Shown piece by piece: positions 1-5,322 of a DNA stretch of 5,382 nucleotides. The translations under genes were made by a program, and so were the position numbers. The notes beneath the pieces were generated by a model. It saw only the letters and a program-made list of their open reading frames with translations. It made no database searches and had not been told where the DNA came from. The stretch's first letter is position 1; every line of letters begins with the position of its first letter. This DNA comes from Angelakisella sp. (GTDB lineage: Bacteria; Bacillota; Clostridia; Oscillospirales; Ruminococcaceae): assembly GCA_022795575.1 (NCBI GenBank), contig JAAWGY010000199.1, positions 1 to 5,382 on the forward strand, in the 5' to 3' direction.

Positions 1-19
1 ATGCAGGCAGGACAAGGGA

Positions 20-98
20 TTTTCCCGCCCTGCAAGGCAAAAAACCGCAGCAATACTTGGTGTATTGCAAGGTTTTTTAACGCGGCAGGGCGGGAAAA
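20..98. repeat. Long imperfect inverted repeat (REP/MITE-like hairpin)
   Basis: The sequence folds into one long interrupted hairpin. The outer stem is 14 bp and perfect (20-33 with 85-98, TTTTCCCGCCCTGC). An 8 bp stem follows (39-46 with 71-78, AAAAAACC), then a 7 bp apical stem (50-56 with 62-68, GCAATAC) closed by a 5-base loop. The internal bulges are 5 by 6 and 3 by 2 bases. Two small palindromes follow directly, AGGCC-T-GGCCT (98-108) and CTGACG-G-CGTCAG (107-119), so the element may extend from near position 1 to about 119. It lies outside any credible gene and beyond the madLM terminator. Dispersed hairpins of this general type are common in GC-rich clostridia. That it is repeated in this genome is inference, since only one copy is in the window. 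Confidence 0.6.
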
Positions 99-149
99 GG
101 CCTGGCCTGACGGCGTCAGACGGTTGTGAATACAGGTTCTAAAAGCACC

Positions 150-183
150 AAAAAGCGGAGGCGGTACTTTTGGTACCGCCTCC
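150..183 (-). terminator. Intrinsic terminator of the madLM unit
   Basis: Read on the minus strand this is a perfect 11 bp GC-rich stem, GGAGGCGGTAC pairing with GTACCGCCTCC (157-167 with 173-183), with a 5-base loop. It is followed by GC and then five T residues. It starts about 30 bases past the madM stop codon, the expected place for the end of that transcript. The plus-strand reading has only a weak T stretch, so termination is best supported for the minus strand. Confidence 0.85.
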
Positions 184-212
184 ACTTTGGCTTTTACGCC
201 CAATATCCGGCG

Positions 213-977
213 TCAGAAGATCATGTTGGTCAGGGCCACCAGCACGGTGGGCGTCAGCAGGCACCCCAGGCCGGTGTAGAAGGTGGCCACCATGGCCCCG
301 TAGGGGACCAGGGAGGTATCCACCGAGGCCAGCCCTCCCGCCACGCCGCTGGTGGAGCCGATGAGCCCGCCGAACACCATGGCGCTGGAGGGGTTATCGA
401 TCCTCAGCCTGCCCGCCAGCAGGGGCAGCAGCACCATGGCCAGCACCGATTTTACCACCCCCGCCGCAATGGAAAGGGCGATGACATCGGAGCTCACCCC
501 CAGGGCGGAGCCCACCACGGGGCCTACCACAAAGGTTTGGGCCCCCGCGCCGATGGTGGCCAGCTCGGCGGGATCCCGGTAGCCCATAGAGAAGGCCACT
601 GCCACCCCCACCACATAGGAGAAGATGATGCCGATCAGCAGCGCGGCGATGCCGGCCCTGCCGGCCTTGCGCAGGTTTTCCACCTTTACCCCGTAGGCGG
701 TGGAGATGATGGTGTAGTCCCGGAGCATACTGCCCCCCAGCAGGGACATCCCGCCAAAGGCCGCAATGTCCGAGATGCCGTGGCTGCCGCCGGTGAGCTT
801 GCCGCCCACAAAGGCCACCACCAGCGCCAGCAGGATGGCGACGGCGGAGCCCATCCGCTTTTGCCCCACCAGCCCCGCCAGGGTGTAGCTGGCCATCAGC
901 ACCACCGCTGTCACAATAAACGCGCCCACCAGCCCATAGGATACCGCCAGGGAGTTGAGGATTTCCAGCATCTTCAT
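213..977 (-). CDS. madM: Malonate transporter, MadM subunit
   Basis: Larger integral membrane subunit of the two-component MadLM carrier, which in Malonomonas rubra imports malonate with sodium. The product is 254 aa, the usual MadM length, and consists almost wholly of hydrophobic helices, with about eight or more membrane spans by eye. Recognisable MadM-like stretches are the Gly-rich segment GAGAQTFVVGPVVGSALG (143-160), SGVAGGLASVD (210-220) and the C-terminal LVPYGAMVATFYTGLGCLL (223-241). The chosen start is the ATG at 977, one base after the madL stop (TGA-G-ATG), with GGGGAGGG about 8 bases upstream inside madL. A start at 1016 would add 13 non-conserved residues and overlap madL, and an ATG at 971 is also possible. 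Translation is probably coupled to madL. The family call rests on recalled sequence pattern, gene pairing and length. A relative carrying another small dicarboxylate is possible. Confidence 0.9.
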   Translation of the reverse strand: MKMLEILNSLAVSYGLVGAFIVTAVVLMASYTLAGLVGQKRMGSAVAILLALVVAFVGGKLTGGSHGISDIAAFGGMSLLGGSMLRDYTIISTAYGVKVENLRKAGRAGIAALLIGIIFSYVVGVAVAFSMGYRDPAELATIGAGAQTFVVGPVVGSALGVSSDVIALSIAAGVVKSVLAMVLLPLLAGRLRIDNPSSAMVFGGLIGSTSGVAGGLASVDTSLVPYGAMVATFYTGLGCLLTPTVLVALTNMIF

Positions 978-978
978 C

Positions 979-1353
979 TCACTTGCCCTCCCCGGAGGAA
1001 TGCCCGATTTTTGCAATCACCGGCACCAGCAGCAGCGACCCCACCGTGGCCAGGGCGCCGGCGGCAATGGGCACCAGCCCGTTGGTGACGGCGGCGTAGA
1101 CGTTCTGGTTCATCGACATAGCCACCACCACCGGGATGTAAAGGGAGCTGATGGTAGCAATGCCCTTTTCGGTTTCCGGGTGGAGGCGCTTGCCCTTCTT
1201 TTCCAGGATGGCGCTGACGGCGATCATCAGCACCATGGCAAAGCCCACACCCCCCACGTCGCCGGAAAGGCCCAGCATTCCGGCCAGGATATGCCCCAGG
1301 AAAAACCCCGCGAACATACACCCTCCCAACAGTCCAAACCCGTAGATTTCCAT
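979..1353 (-). CDS. madL: Malonate transporter, MadL subunit
   Basis: Small membrane subunit of the MadLM malonate carrier, required together with MadM for uptake. The product is 124 aa, with about four hydrophobic helices near 3-28, 33-50, 66-90 and 93-114. The N-terminus MEIYGFGLLGGCM, the segment GDVGGVGFAM (31-40) and the polar loop with LHPETEKG (57-64) match the MadL pattern. Two Asn residues sit in the MSMNQNVYAA stretch (79-88). The start at 1353 is supported by AAGGAG placed 8-9 bases upstream; an in-frame ATG at 1398 would add a 15-residue basic, serine-rich extension that is not MadL-like. The gene is first in a two-gene unit and stops one base before madM begins. No decarboxylase or regulator gene accompanies the pair here, so the substrate is inferred from family only. 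Confidence 0.88.
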   Translation of the reverse strand: MEIYGFGLLGGCMFAGFFLGHILAGMLGLSGDVGGVGFAMVLMIAVSAILEKKGKRLHPETEKGIATISSLYIPVVVAMSMNQNVYAAVTNGLVPIAAGALATVGSLLLVPVIAKIGHSSGEGK

Positions 1354-1489
1354 ACTCAATACTCCTTCACTCGATCGTTTCCCTCTCGCTCCTTCCAAAA
1401 AGCACGGCCCTCACCGCGTCGCTCTACTCACTACTCTTTCCCCGTTGGGCGCCGCCCCTTCCCGCTGGCTTGGGCGGCTTTTGTTTGCG
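1354..1489 (-). promoter_or_regulatory. Long untranslated leader of madLM
   Basis: If transcription starts about 7 bases after the -10 box, madL has a leader of roughly 135 nt. It contains a 7 bp stem, GCCGCCC with GGGCGGC (1451-1457 with 1472-1478). Nearer the gene is a weak hairpin (CGCGG with CCGTG, 1414-1418 with 1403-1407, one G-U pair) followed on the minus strand by C and five T residues, which has an attenuator-like layout. Position 1346-1420 is purine-rich on the transcribed side. No known riboswitch or T-box core was recognised. The layout is seen in the sequence; any control role is inference. Confidence 0.35.
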
Positions 1490-1495
1490 TTTCAT

Positions 1496-1524
1496 AGTAT
1501 AGCACCAAATCATCATAGCGTAAA
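1496..1524 (-). promoter_or_regulatory. Sigma-A type promoter for madLM
   Basis: On the minus strand there is a -35 box TTTACG (1519-1524), a 17-base spacer and a -10 box TATACT (1496-1501). The -10 matches the consensus in 5 of 6 positions, the -35 in 4 of 6. It lies at the edge of the only strongly AT-rich island in the window (about 1496-1560), upstream of madL and divergent from the HSP90 operon. Confidence 0.6.
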
Positions 1525-1604
1525 ATACATAATTTATTATATATCAATATCAAATTGTGAATAAACGAAGCGCGGTCCTCCGGGCAAAGAAAAGTGTCCG
1601 CCAA

Positions 1605-1633
1605 TTGTACCACACCCCAAAACATGGTATAAT
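1605..1633 (+). promoter_or_regulatory. Extended -10 promoter of the HSP90 operon
   Basis: A perfect TATAAT (1628-1633) is preceded by TGG, giving an extended TGn -10 element. A -35-like TTGTAC (1605-1610) lies at the ideal 17-base spacing. Predicted transcription starts near 1640, leaving a leader of about 70 nt before the first gene. It is arranged back to back with the madLM promoter, with about 80 bases between the two -35 boxes. Confidence 0.75.
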
Positions 1634-1648
1634 AATTCAAAAGTACCG

Positions 1649-1671
1649 CCCCCAAGGAAAGCCCTTGGGGG
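1649..1671 (+). other. Perfect 9 bp hairpin in the operon leader
   Basis: CCCCCAAGG (1649-1657) pairs exactly with CCTTGGGGG (1663-1671) around a 5-base loop, just downstream of the predicted transcription start. No T tract follows, so it does not look like a terminator on the plus strand. It could stabilise the 5' end of the mRNA or be a protein target. The structure is seen directly; function is unknown. Confidence 0.5.
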
Positions 1672-1709
1672 AACAGAGTGGAAAAGCATGGTAACGGAGG
1701 CTGAAAAAT

Positions 1710-2147
1710 ATGGGATGGAAGGATATCTTTCGGCGGAGGGAGAAGGACCAGGTACCGGAGCCGGAGCCGGTACCGGCACAGGAGGAACCGGAGCAGGCGC
1801 CCGCGGAGCCCGAGCCCGGGCCGGATTTTACCGACGTGGACCTGGCGGGGGCTTTGGCCCTGGCGGACCAGGGGACGCTGGCCCCCCTTTACATGATGCC
1901 GCTGCGGTTTGGCGGGGAAAAGACGGACCGCAACCGGCTGTGGGTTCCCCCTGCGGCGGTGGCGCTGAAGCGCCGGTGCGACGACATGATAGAGGACCTG
2001 CTGCGGCAGGAGAAGGTAAACGGCTACGAGTGCCGGCCGGAGTACCTGGGCAAAAGCTTTGTCCCGGTGAGCGTTACGGTGATTGCCAAGATGGACGGCG
2101 AGCCGGTCTTTACCGAGTGCATCCGGATTTGGGGAAAGGAAGGATAA
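1710..2147 (+). CDS. Small hypothetical protein with Pro/Glu-rich linker
   Basis: First gene of the HSP90 operon; 145 aa, no family recognised. It starts with a short basic, amphipathic-looking segment (MGWKDIFRRREKD, 1-13), then a disordered Pro/Glu-rich linker (about 16-38), then an apparently folded region of about 105 residues containing LAPLYMMPLRFGG, a basic-acidic helix (about 81-99) and strand-like SFVPVSVTVIAK ending in FTECIRIWG. There is no signal peptide or membrane span, so it is predicted cytoplasmic. The start at 1710 has GGAGG nine bases upstream. The stop is only 4 bases before the next gene, so both are likely translated from the same message. The DNA of the linker carries repeated CCGGAG and GGTACCGG units. 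An overlapping frame starting at 1688 is Gly/Ala/Arg-rich and is a shadow. Reality of the gene is well supported; function is unknown. Confidence 0.8.
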   Translation: MGWKDIFRRREKDQVPEPEPVPAQEEPEQAPAEPEPGPDFTDVDLAGALALADQGTLAPLYMMPLRFGGEKTDRNRLWVPPAAVALKRRCDDMIEDLLRQEKVNGYECRPEYLGKSFVPVSVTVIAKMDGEPVFTECIRIWGKEG

Positions 2148-2151
2148 GGGT

Positions 2152-2904
2152 ATGGGAACGAATTACCAGCAGTGGATGGAGTATGAATCGTTCTGGATCG
2201 GCGGCTACCGAAAAAAGCTGATGCGCACCACCACCCATGTCACCATCCCGTTGGTGCTGGGTATCCTAACGATCCTCTTTGGGCTGCTGGGCTTTGTGGA
2301 CCAGATGAAGGCCGAGGATGCCGTGATGGGGGCCCTGGCCGGTCTGCTGCTGGGGGCGATGGTCTGCCTCCCCTTCTACGGCCTCCTCCGGTTTGGCCTG
2401 CGGGACAGCAAGTACCGCAGGCTGATCCGCCAGGGGGTGGAGGCGGCGGGCATCCCGGAGGAGGAGCGGGAGCAGCTGGCCACCGAGCAGCTGGCTGCCC
2501 GGGATAACCCCAAGCAGCGCATCTTTTTTGAGATGAAGAGCCTCAACTCCAACAACACACCCGCCCGCTTTGTCCTCACCCCCCACTACGCTATGCTGGT
2601 GGGGGGATACCCCTACGCCATCCTTGTGCGGCTCCAGGACATCGCCGAAATCCGGGGCGGGGAGGAGAAGAAGCTGGAGACCCGCCGGGGGACCCAGACC
2701 CGTACCACCAGCCTCACCACCCTGTACACCATCGGCTACTACCGCCGGGACCGCGCCGACCGGAGCCTGGGCCCCGACGACCTCCCCGACGAGGCCATGG
2801 GTTTCTTCTCCCAGCGGGTGCGGGACGAGGCGCTGGCCATGCTGGCAAAGCAGACCGGCATTGTGCGGACGGCAGAAGGAGGGGCGTACCATGGGAATGT
2901 TTGA
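2152..2904 (+). CDS. Two-helix membrane protein with basic beta-rich cytoplasmic tail
   Basis: The product is 250 aa and unrecognised at family level. An aromatic N-terminus and basic patch (RKKLMR, 20-25) precede two hydrophobic helices (about 30-49 and 58-80), joined by a short acidic loop with DQMKAED. The second helix is followed by another basic stretch (SKYRRLIR), so both ends are predicted to be cytoplasmic. Next come a charged helix (about 100-117) and a region of alternating strands (about 122-215) including FVLTPHYAMLVGG and YAILVRLQDIAEIR, then an amphipathic helix near 218-240. The tail layout resembles bacterial PH-like or YcxB-like domains, but that is only an impression. The start at 2152 has AAGGAAGG upstream; a longer frame from 2083 would overlap the preceding gene and adds non-conserved-looking residues. 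The 3' end overlaps the next gene by 14 bases. It may anchor the operon's soluble proteins at the membrane (inference). Confidence 0.82.
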   Translation: MGTNYQQWMEYESFWIGGYRKKLMRTTTHVTIPLVLGILTILFGLLGFVDQMKAEDAVMGALAGLLLGAMVCLPFYGLLRFGLRDSKYRRLIRQGVEAAGIPEEEREQLATEQLAARDNPKQRIFFEMKSLNSNNTPARFVLTPHYAMLVGGYPYAILVRLQDIAEIRGGEEKKLETRRGTQTRTTSLTTLYTIGYYRRDRADRSLGPDDLPDEAMGFFSQRVRDEALAMLAKQTGIVRTAEGGAYHGNV

Positions 2905-3217
2905 CAAGTTCAAGGGGAAGCAGAAGGAGCCAAAGGAAACCAACGAGATCGAAAACCGGGAGTTAAAGGTAAACCTGGCCGATACCGCGATGGGGATGCT
3001 GGAGCAGGGGGTGGACTACCAGGAGCTGGCCGGCATCCAGTGCCAGTTCGGCTACCTCTTTTCCATCGAGGACCACGGGCTGGAGGCGCTTTTTAAGATC
3101 ACCACCGATACCACCACCGCCTACTTTGCAGCCCAAAAGCAGTCGCTGATGCGGCTAAATTTTAACGAGGAGCTGTTTTGCAGCACCACCGAAACCTTCC
3201 TGAGCCTGCACCAGTAA
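2891..3217 (+). CDS. Small hypothetical protein preceding HSP90
   Basis: The product is 108 aa, with no recognised family. The N-terminus MGMFDKFKGKQKEPKE is basic and amphipathic, then highly charged to about residue 24. The rest looks like a compact alpha/beta domain, with a helix at about 28-47 (LADTAMGMLEQGVDYQELAG), strands around QCQFGYLFSIED and LEALFKITTDTTTAYFAAQ, and a C-terminal LNFNEELFCSTTETFLSLHQ. No signal or membrane span is present. AGGAGGGG lies 6 bases before the ATG. The start overlaps the preceding gene by 14 bases, which suggests translational coupling, and the stop is 13 bases before the HSP90 start. An in-frame upstream extension to 2570 is only the +1 shadow of the membrane protein (Pro/Ser/Arg-rich). 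It could be a substrate adaptor or co-chaperone, but nothing in the sequence shows this. Confidence 0.8.
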   Translation: MGMFDKFKGKQKEPKETNEIENRELKVNLADTAMGMLEQGVDYQELAGIQCQFGYLFSIEDHGLEALFKITTDTTTAYFAAQKQSLMRLNFNEELFCSTTETFLSLHQ

Positions 3218-3230
3218 AGGAGAGATTGCC

Positions 3231-5012
3231 ATGGGCACAGCAGAAATGGATAACGCCGCCGGGGAGATGTTCCGCTTCCAGGTAAACCTTGGGGGGATGC
3301 TGGATATCCTCTCCAACCATTTGTACAAAAGCCCCGATGTCTTTTTGCGGGAGCTGCTGCAAAACGGCATTGATGCCGTCACCCTGCGCCAAAAGCGGCA
3401 GCCCGGCTGGACCGGGGGGCGTATTACCATCACCCTAAAGCCGGGGGAGCAGATGGAGTTCCGGGACAACGGCGCCGGACTGACAGAGGAGGAGATCCAC
3501 CGCTTCCTGGCGGTAATCGGCCAGTCCTCCAAGACGCTGCTGGAGGCGGACGGCACCATGCCGGAGGACTTCATCGGGCGGTTTGGCATCGGCCTTTTGT
3601 CCTGCTTTATGGTGTCGGATTCCATTGTCATCGAAACCCAGCCCGCCGAAGGGGGGCAGGCCTGCCGCTGGACCGGCTTCCCCGACGGCACCTACACCCT
3701 GGAGCCCATGGAGGTGGGGGTGGTGGGCACCGCCGTCATCCTTACCGCCAAGGCGGGGGCCGAGAGGTACTTCTACCGCCGCGAGGTGGAGCGCCTGGTG
3801 CGGTACTACGGCCTGGCGCTGCCCATCCCGGTGATGATGGCGGGGGAGCGGGAGCCGCTGAACCGGGTGCCGGTAAGCTTTGCCACCGCCTCCCGGAGCC
3901 AGCTGCTCAGCTTTGGGGAATGGCTCTTTGGCGAGGACTTCCTGGAGGTGATCCCCATCGCCACCCGGCACCTCAGCGGGGTGGCCTATGTCCTGCCCTA
4001 CCGCACCGATCCCTCGGCCCGGGGCGGCCACCGCATCTTCCTAAAGCAGATGCTCCTGACCGAAAAGGGGGATACCCTGATGCCCCCCTGGGCCTTCTTT
4101 CTGCGCTGCTTCCTTAATACCCAGGGGCTGCGGCCTACCGCCTCCCGGGAGGATTTTTACGAGGATGATTCCCTGGAGGAGGCCCGCAGGGAGTTTGCCG
4201 GGGCGGTGCGGGACCACCTGAAGGAGCTTTCCCAGGAGGAGCCGGAGCGGCTGCGGGCGCTGGTGGAGGTCCACGCCCAGGCGCTAAAGTCCATGGCGGT
4301 GTGGGACGACGAGCTGTTCCGCCTCTTCATCGACTACCTGCCCTTTGAGACATCGGAGGGGAGGCTTACCGGCCGGACGCTGAAAAAAGCGGGGGAGGCG
4401 GTATGTGTGGAATCGGTGCCCCGGTTCCAGCAGCTAAAGCCGGTCTTTCTCTCCCAGGGGCGGCTGCTGATCTGTACCGGGTACGTCTACGACCAGGAGC
4501 TGATCCAAAAGCTGTCGCGGCTCTGCGGGCTGCCCATCTCCCCCCTGGCGGAGGACCAGCTGGAGCTGGTGCTGGAGCAGCCCACCCTAACGGAGCGGCA
4601 GCAGGCCTTCCGCTTTTTGCGGGAGGCGGGGCAGGTGCTGGCCCCCTTTGACTGCCGGGGGGAGGTGCGGCGGTTTTTGCCGGCGGACCTGCCCACCCTG
4701 TACACGATGAACGATAACGCCCGGTTCCTGCGGCAGGTGCAGACAGCCCAGGAAAGGGAGAGCGATTTTTCCGACGCCCTCTCCTCCCTGTTTGCCAGCC
4801 GGGGGGAGGAGGAGGCGCTGGCCACCCTCTGCTTTAACCTCAACAACGACCTGGTGCGGCGGATTTTGGACCTCACCGATCCGGAGGCGCTGGAGGACGT
4901 GGTGCGGGTGCTCTATGTCCAGGCGCTGCTGGCCGGGGGGCATCCCCTGCGGGGCCAGGAGCTGAGGATGATGAACGAGGGCATCCTGGGGCTTTTGGGC
5001 AGGGGGATTTAG
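3231..5012 (+). CDS. HSP90-family molecular chaperone ATPase (HtpG-like, divergent)
   Basis: The product is 593 aa and predicted cytoplasmic. The N-terminal GHKL nucleotide-binding domain (about 14-200) is complete. It has FLRELLQNGIDA (38-49) with the catalytic Glu41 and Mg-binding Asn45, DNGAGLT (79-85) with adenine-binding Asp79, IGQSSKT (96-102) as start of the lid, IGRFGIGLLSCFMVSD (115-130) and the closing GTAVILT (166-172). The middle domain (about 205-420) carries SRE with Arg306, matching the HtpG arginine that contacts the ATP gamma-phosphate. The C-terminal part (about 430-593) is not readily alignable by eye to HtpG and should hold the dimer contact. Length is slightly under HtpG (about 620-630). 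The ELLQN and GIGLLSCF spellings fit the separate bacterial 'HSP90 family protein' group rather than housekeeping HtpG, hence no gene symbol. AAGGAGAG precedes the ATG. The fourth gene of the operon, it likely remodels or matures a client tied to its neighbours (inference). Confidence 0.95.
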   Translation: MGTAEMDNAAGEMFRFQVNLGGMLDILSNHLYKSPDVFLRELLQNGIDAVTLRQKRQPGWTGGRITITLKPGEQMEFRDNGAGLTEEEIHRFLAVIGQSSKTLLEADGTMPEDFIGRFGIGLLSCFMVSDSIVIETQPAEGGQACRWTGFPDGTYTLEPMEVGVVGTAVILTAKAGAERYFYRREVERLVRYYGLALPIPVMMAGEREPLNRVPVSFATASRSQLLSFGEWLFGEDFLEVIPIATRHLSGVAYVLPYRTDPSARGGHRIFLKQMLLTEKGDTLMPPWAFFLRCFLNTQGLRPTASREDFYEDDSLEEARREFAGAVRDHLKELSQEEPERLRALVEVHAQALKSMAVWDDELFRLFIDYLPFETSEGRLTGRTLKKAGEAVCVESVPRFQQLKPVFLSQGRLLICTGYVYDQELIQKLSRLCGLPISPLAEDQLELVLEQPTLTERQQAFRFLREAGQVLAPFDCRGEVRRFLPADLPTLYTMNDNARFLRQVQTAQERESDFSDALSSLFASRGEEEALATLCFNLNNDLVRRILDLTDPEALEDVVRVLYVQALLAGGHPLRGQELRMMNEGILGLLGRGI

Positions 5013-5037
5013 AAGCGGGTTCTGAAGGAGGAACAAC

Positions 5038-5322
5038 ATGAAGGGAAAGGACAACAACAGCTACAAGGAAAAGGATTCCATGACAGGCAAGCCCTTCAAT
5101 GGGCGGGCCTTCGAGGATTTTATCCAGCGGGTGCCCAAGGGAGCGCCCCGGATGGCGGTCATCACCGATGCCATCCGCGCGGCGGACGAGGCCCAGGATC
5201 ACTTCTGGCGGCTCTACTTCCGGTACGATTACGCCTGCGAGGCCACCTTCCGGGACGACGCGCCCAAGGCCATGCCGGTGGCGCCGCCACGGCGGGGTCT
5301 CGCACCATGTTGTCATCGGTGA
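5038..5322 (+). CDS. 5' part of a helical, possibly TPR-type protein, broken after about residue 80
   Basis: Fifth operon gene, 25 bases after HSP90, with a perfect AAGGAGG six bases before the ATG. As read it is 94 aa. Residues 1-18 are polar; 20-81 look like real protein and are mostly helical, including FEDFIQRVPKG, AVITDAIRAADEAQDHFWRLYFRYDYACEATF and DDAPKAMPV. The pattern of paired amphipathic helices with conserved-looking aromatic residues (FW..YFRYDY) suggests the first repeat of a longer TPR-like protein. From about residue 82 the reading becomes PPRRGLAPCCHR and stops, which does not resemble a natural C-terminus, while the opposite strand becomes convincingly coding. I therefore treat this as the front of a much longer gene interrupted near 5280-5296. 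An alternative start at 5080 has a poorer ribosome site. Family assignment is tentative. Confidence 0.65.
   Translation: MKGKDNNSYKEKDSMTGKPFNGRAFEDFIQRVPKGAPRMAVITDAIRAADEAQDHFWRLYFRYDYACEATFRDDAPKAMPVAPPRRGLAPCCHR

Noticed and set aside
126..1088. 320-codon plus-strand open frame opposite madM and madL
   Set aside because: The product is His/Gly/Gln-rich with no ribosome site and is the complement of the well-supported transporter genes.
1451..1482. Plus-strand intrinsic terminator (GCCGCCC/GGGCGGC then TTTT)
   Set aside because: No plus-strand gene lies upstream to be terminated; it is more likely leader structure of the minus-strand madLM transcript.
1424..1495. Short minus-strand leader peptide (MKRKQKPPKPAG...) upstream of madL
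   Set aside because: The ATG abuts the -10 box, so it would lie upstream of the predicted transcript start, and there is no ribosome binding site before it.
1688..2221. 177-codon open frame overlapping the first operon gene
   Set aside because: Its start lacks a good ribosome site, and its product is Gly/Ala/Arg/Pro low-complexity as expected for a GC-rich shadow; the frame from 1710 has GGAGG at correct spacing and ends 4 bases before the next gene.
2570..3217. Extended form of the 108 aa protein starting 321 bases earlier
   Set aside because: The extension is Pro/Ser/Arg-rich and reads the membrane-protein gene in another frame; AGGAGGGG directly before the ATG at 2891 fixes the start.
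3155..4031. Minus-strand open frames across the HSP90 gene
   Set aside because: They oppose a gene whose catalytic motifs are all in place; their composition (Pro, Gly, His, Arg rich) and lack of ribosome sites mark them as shadows.
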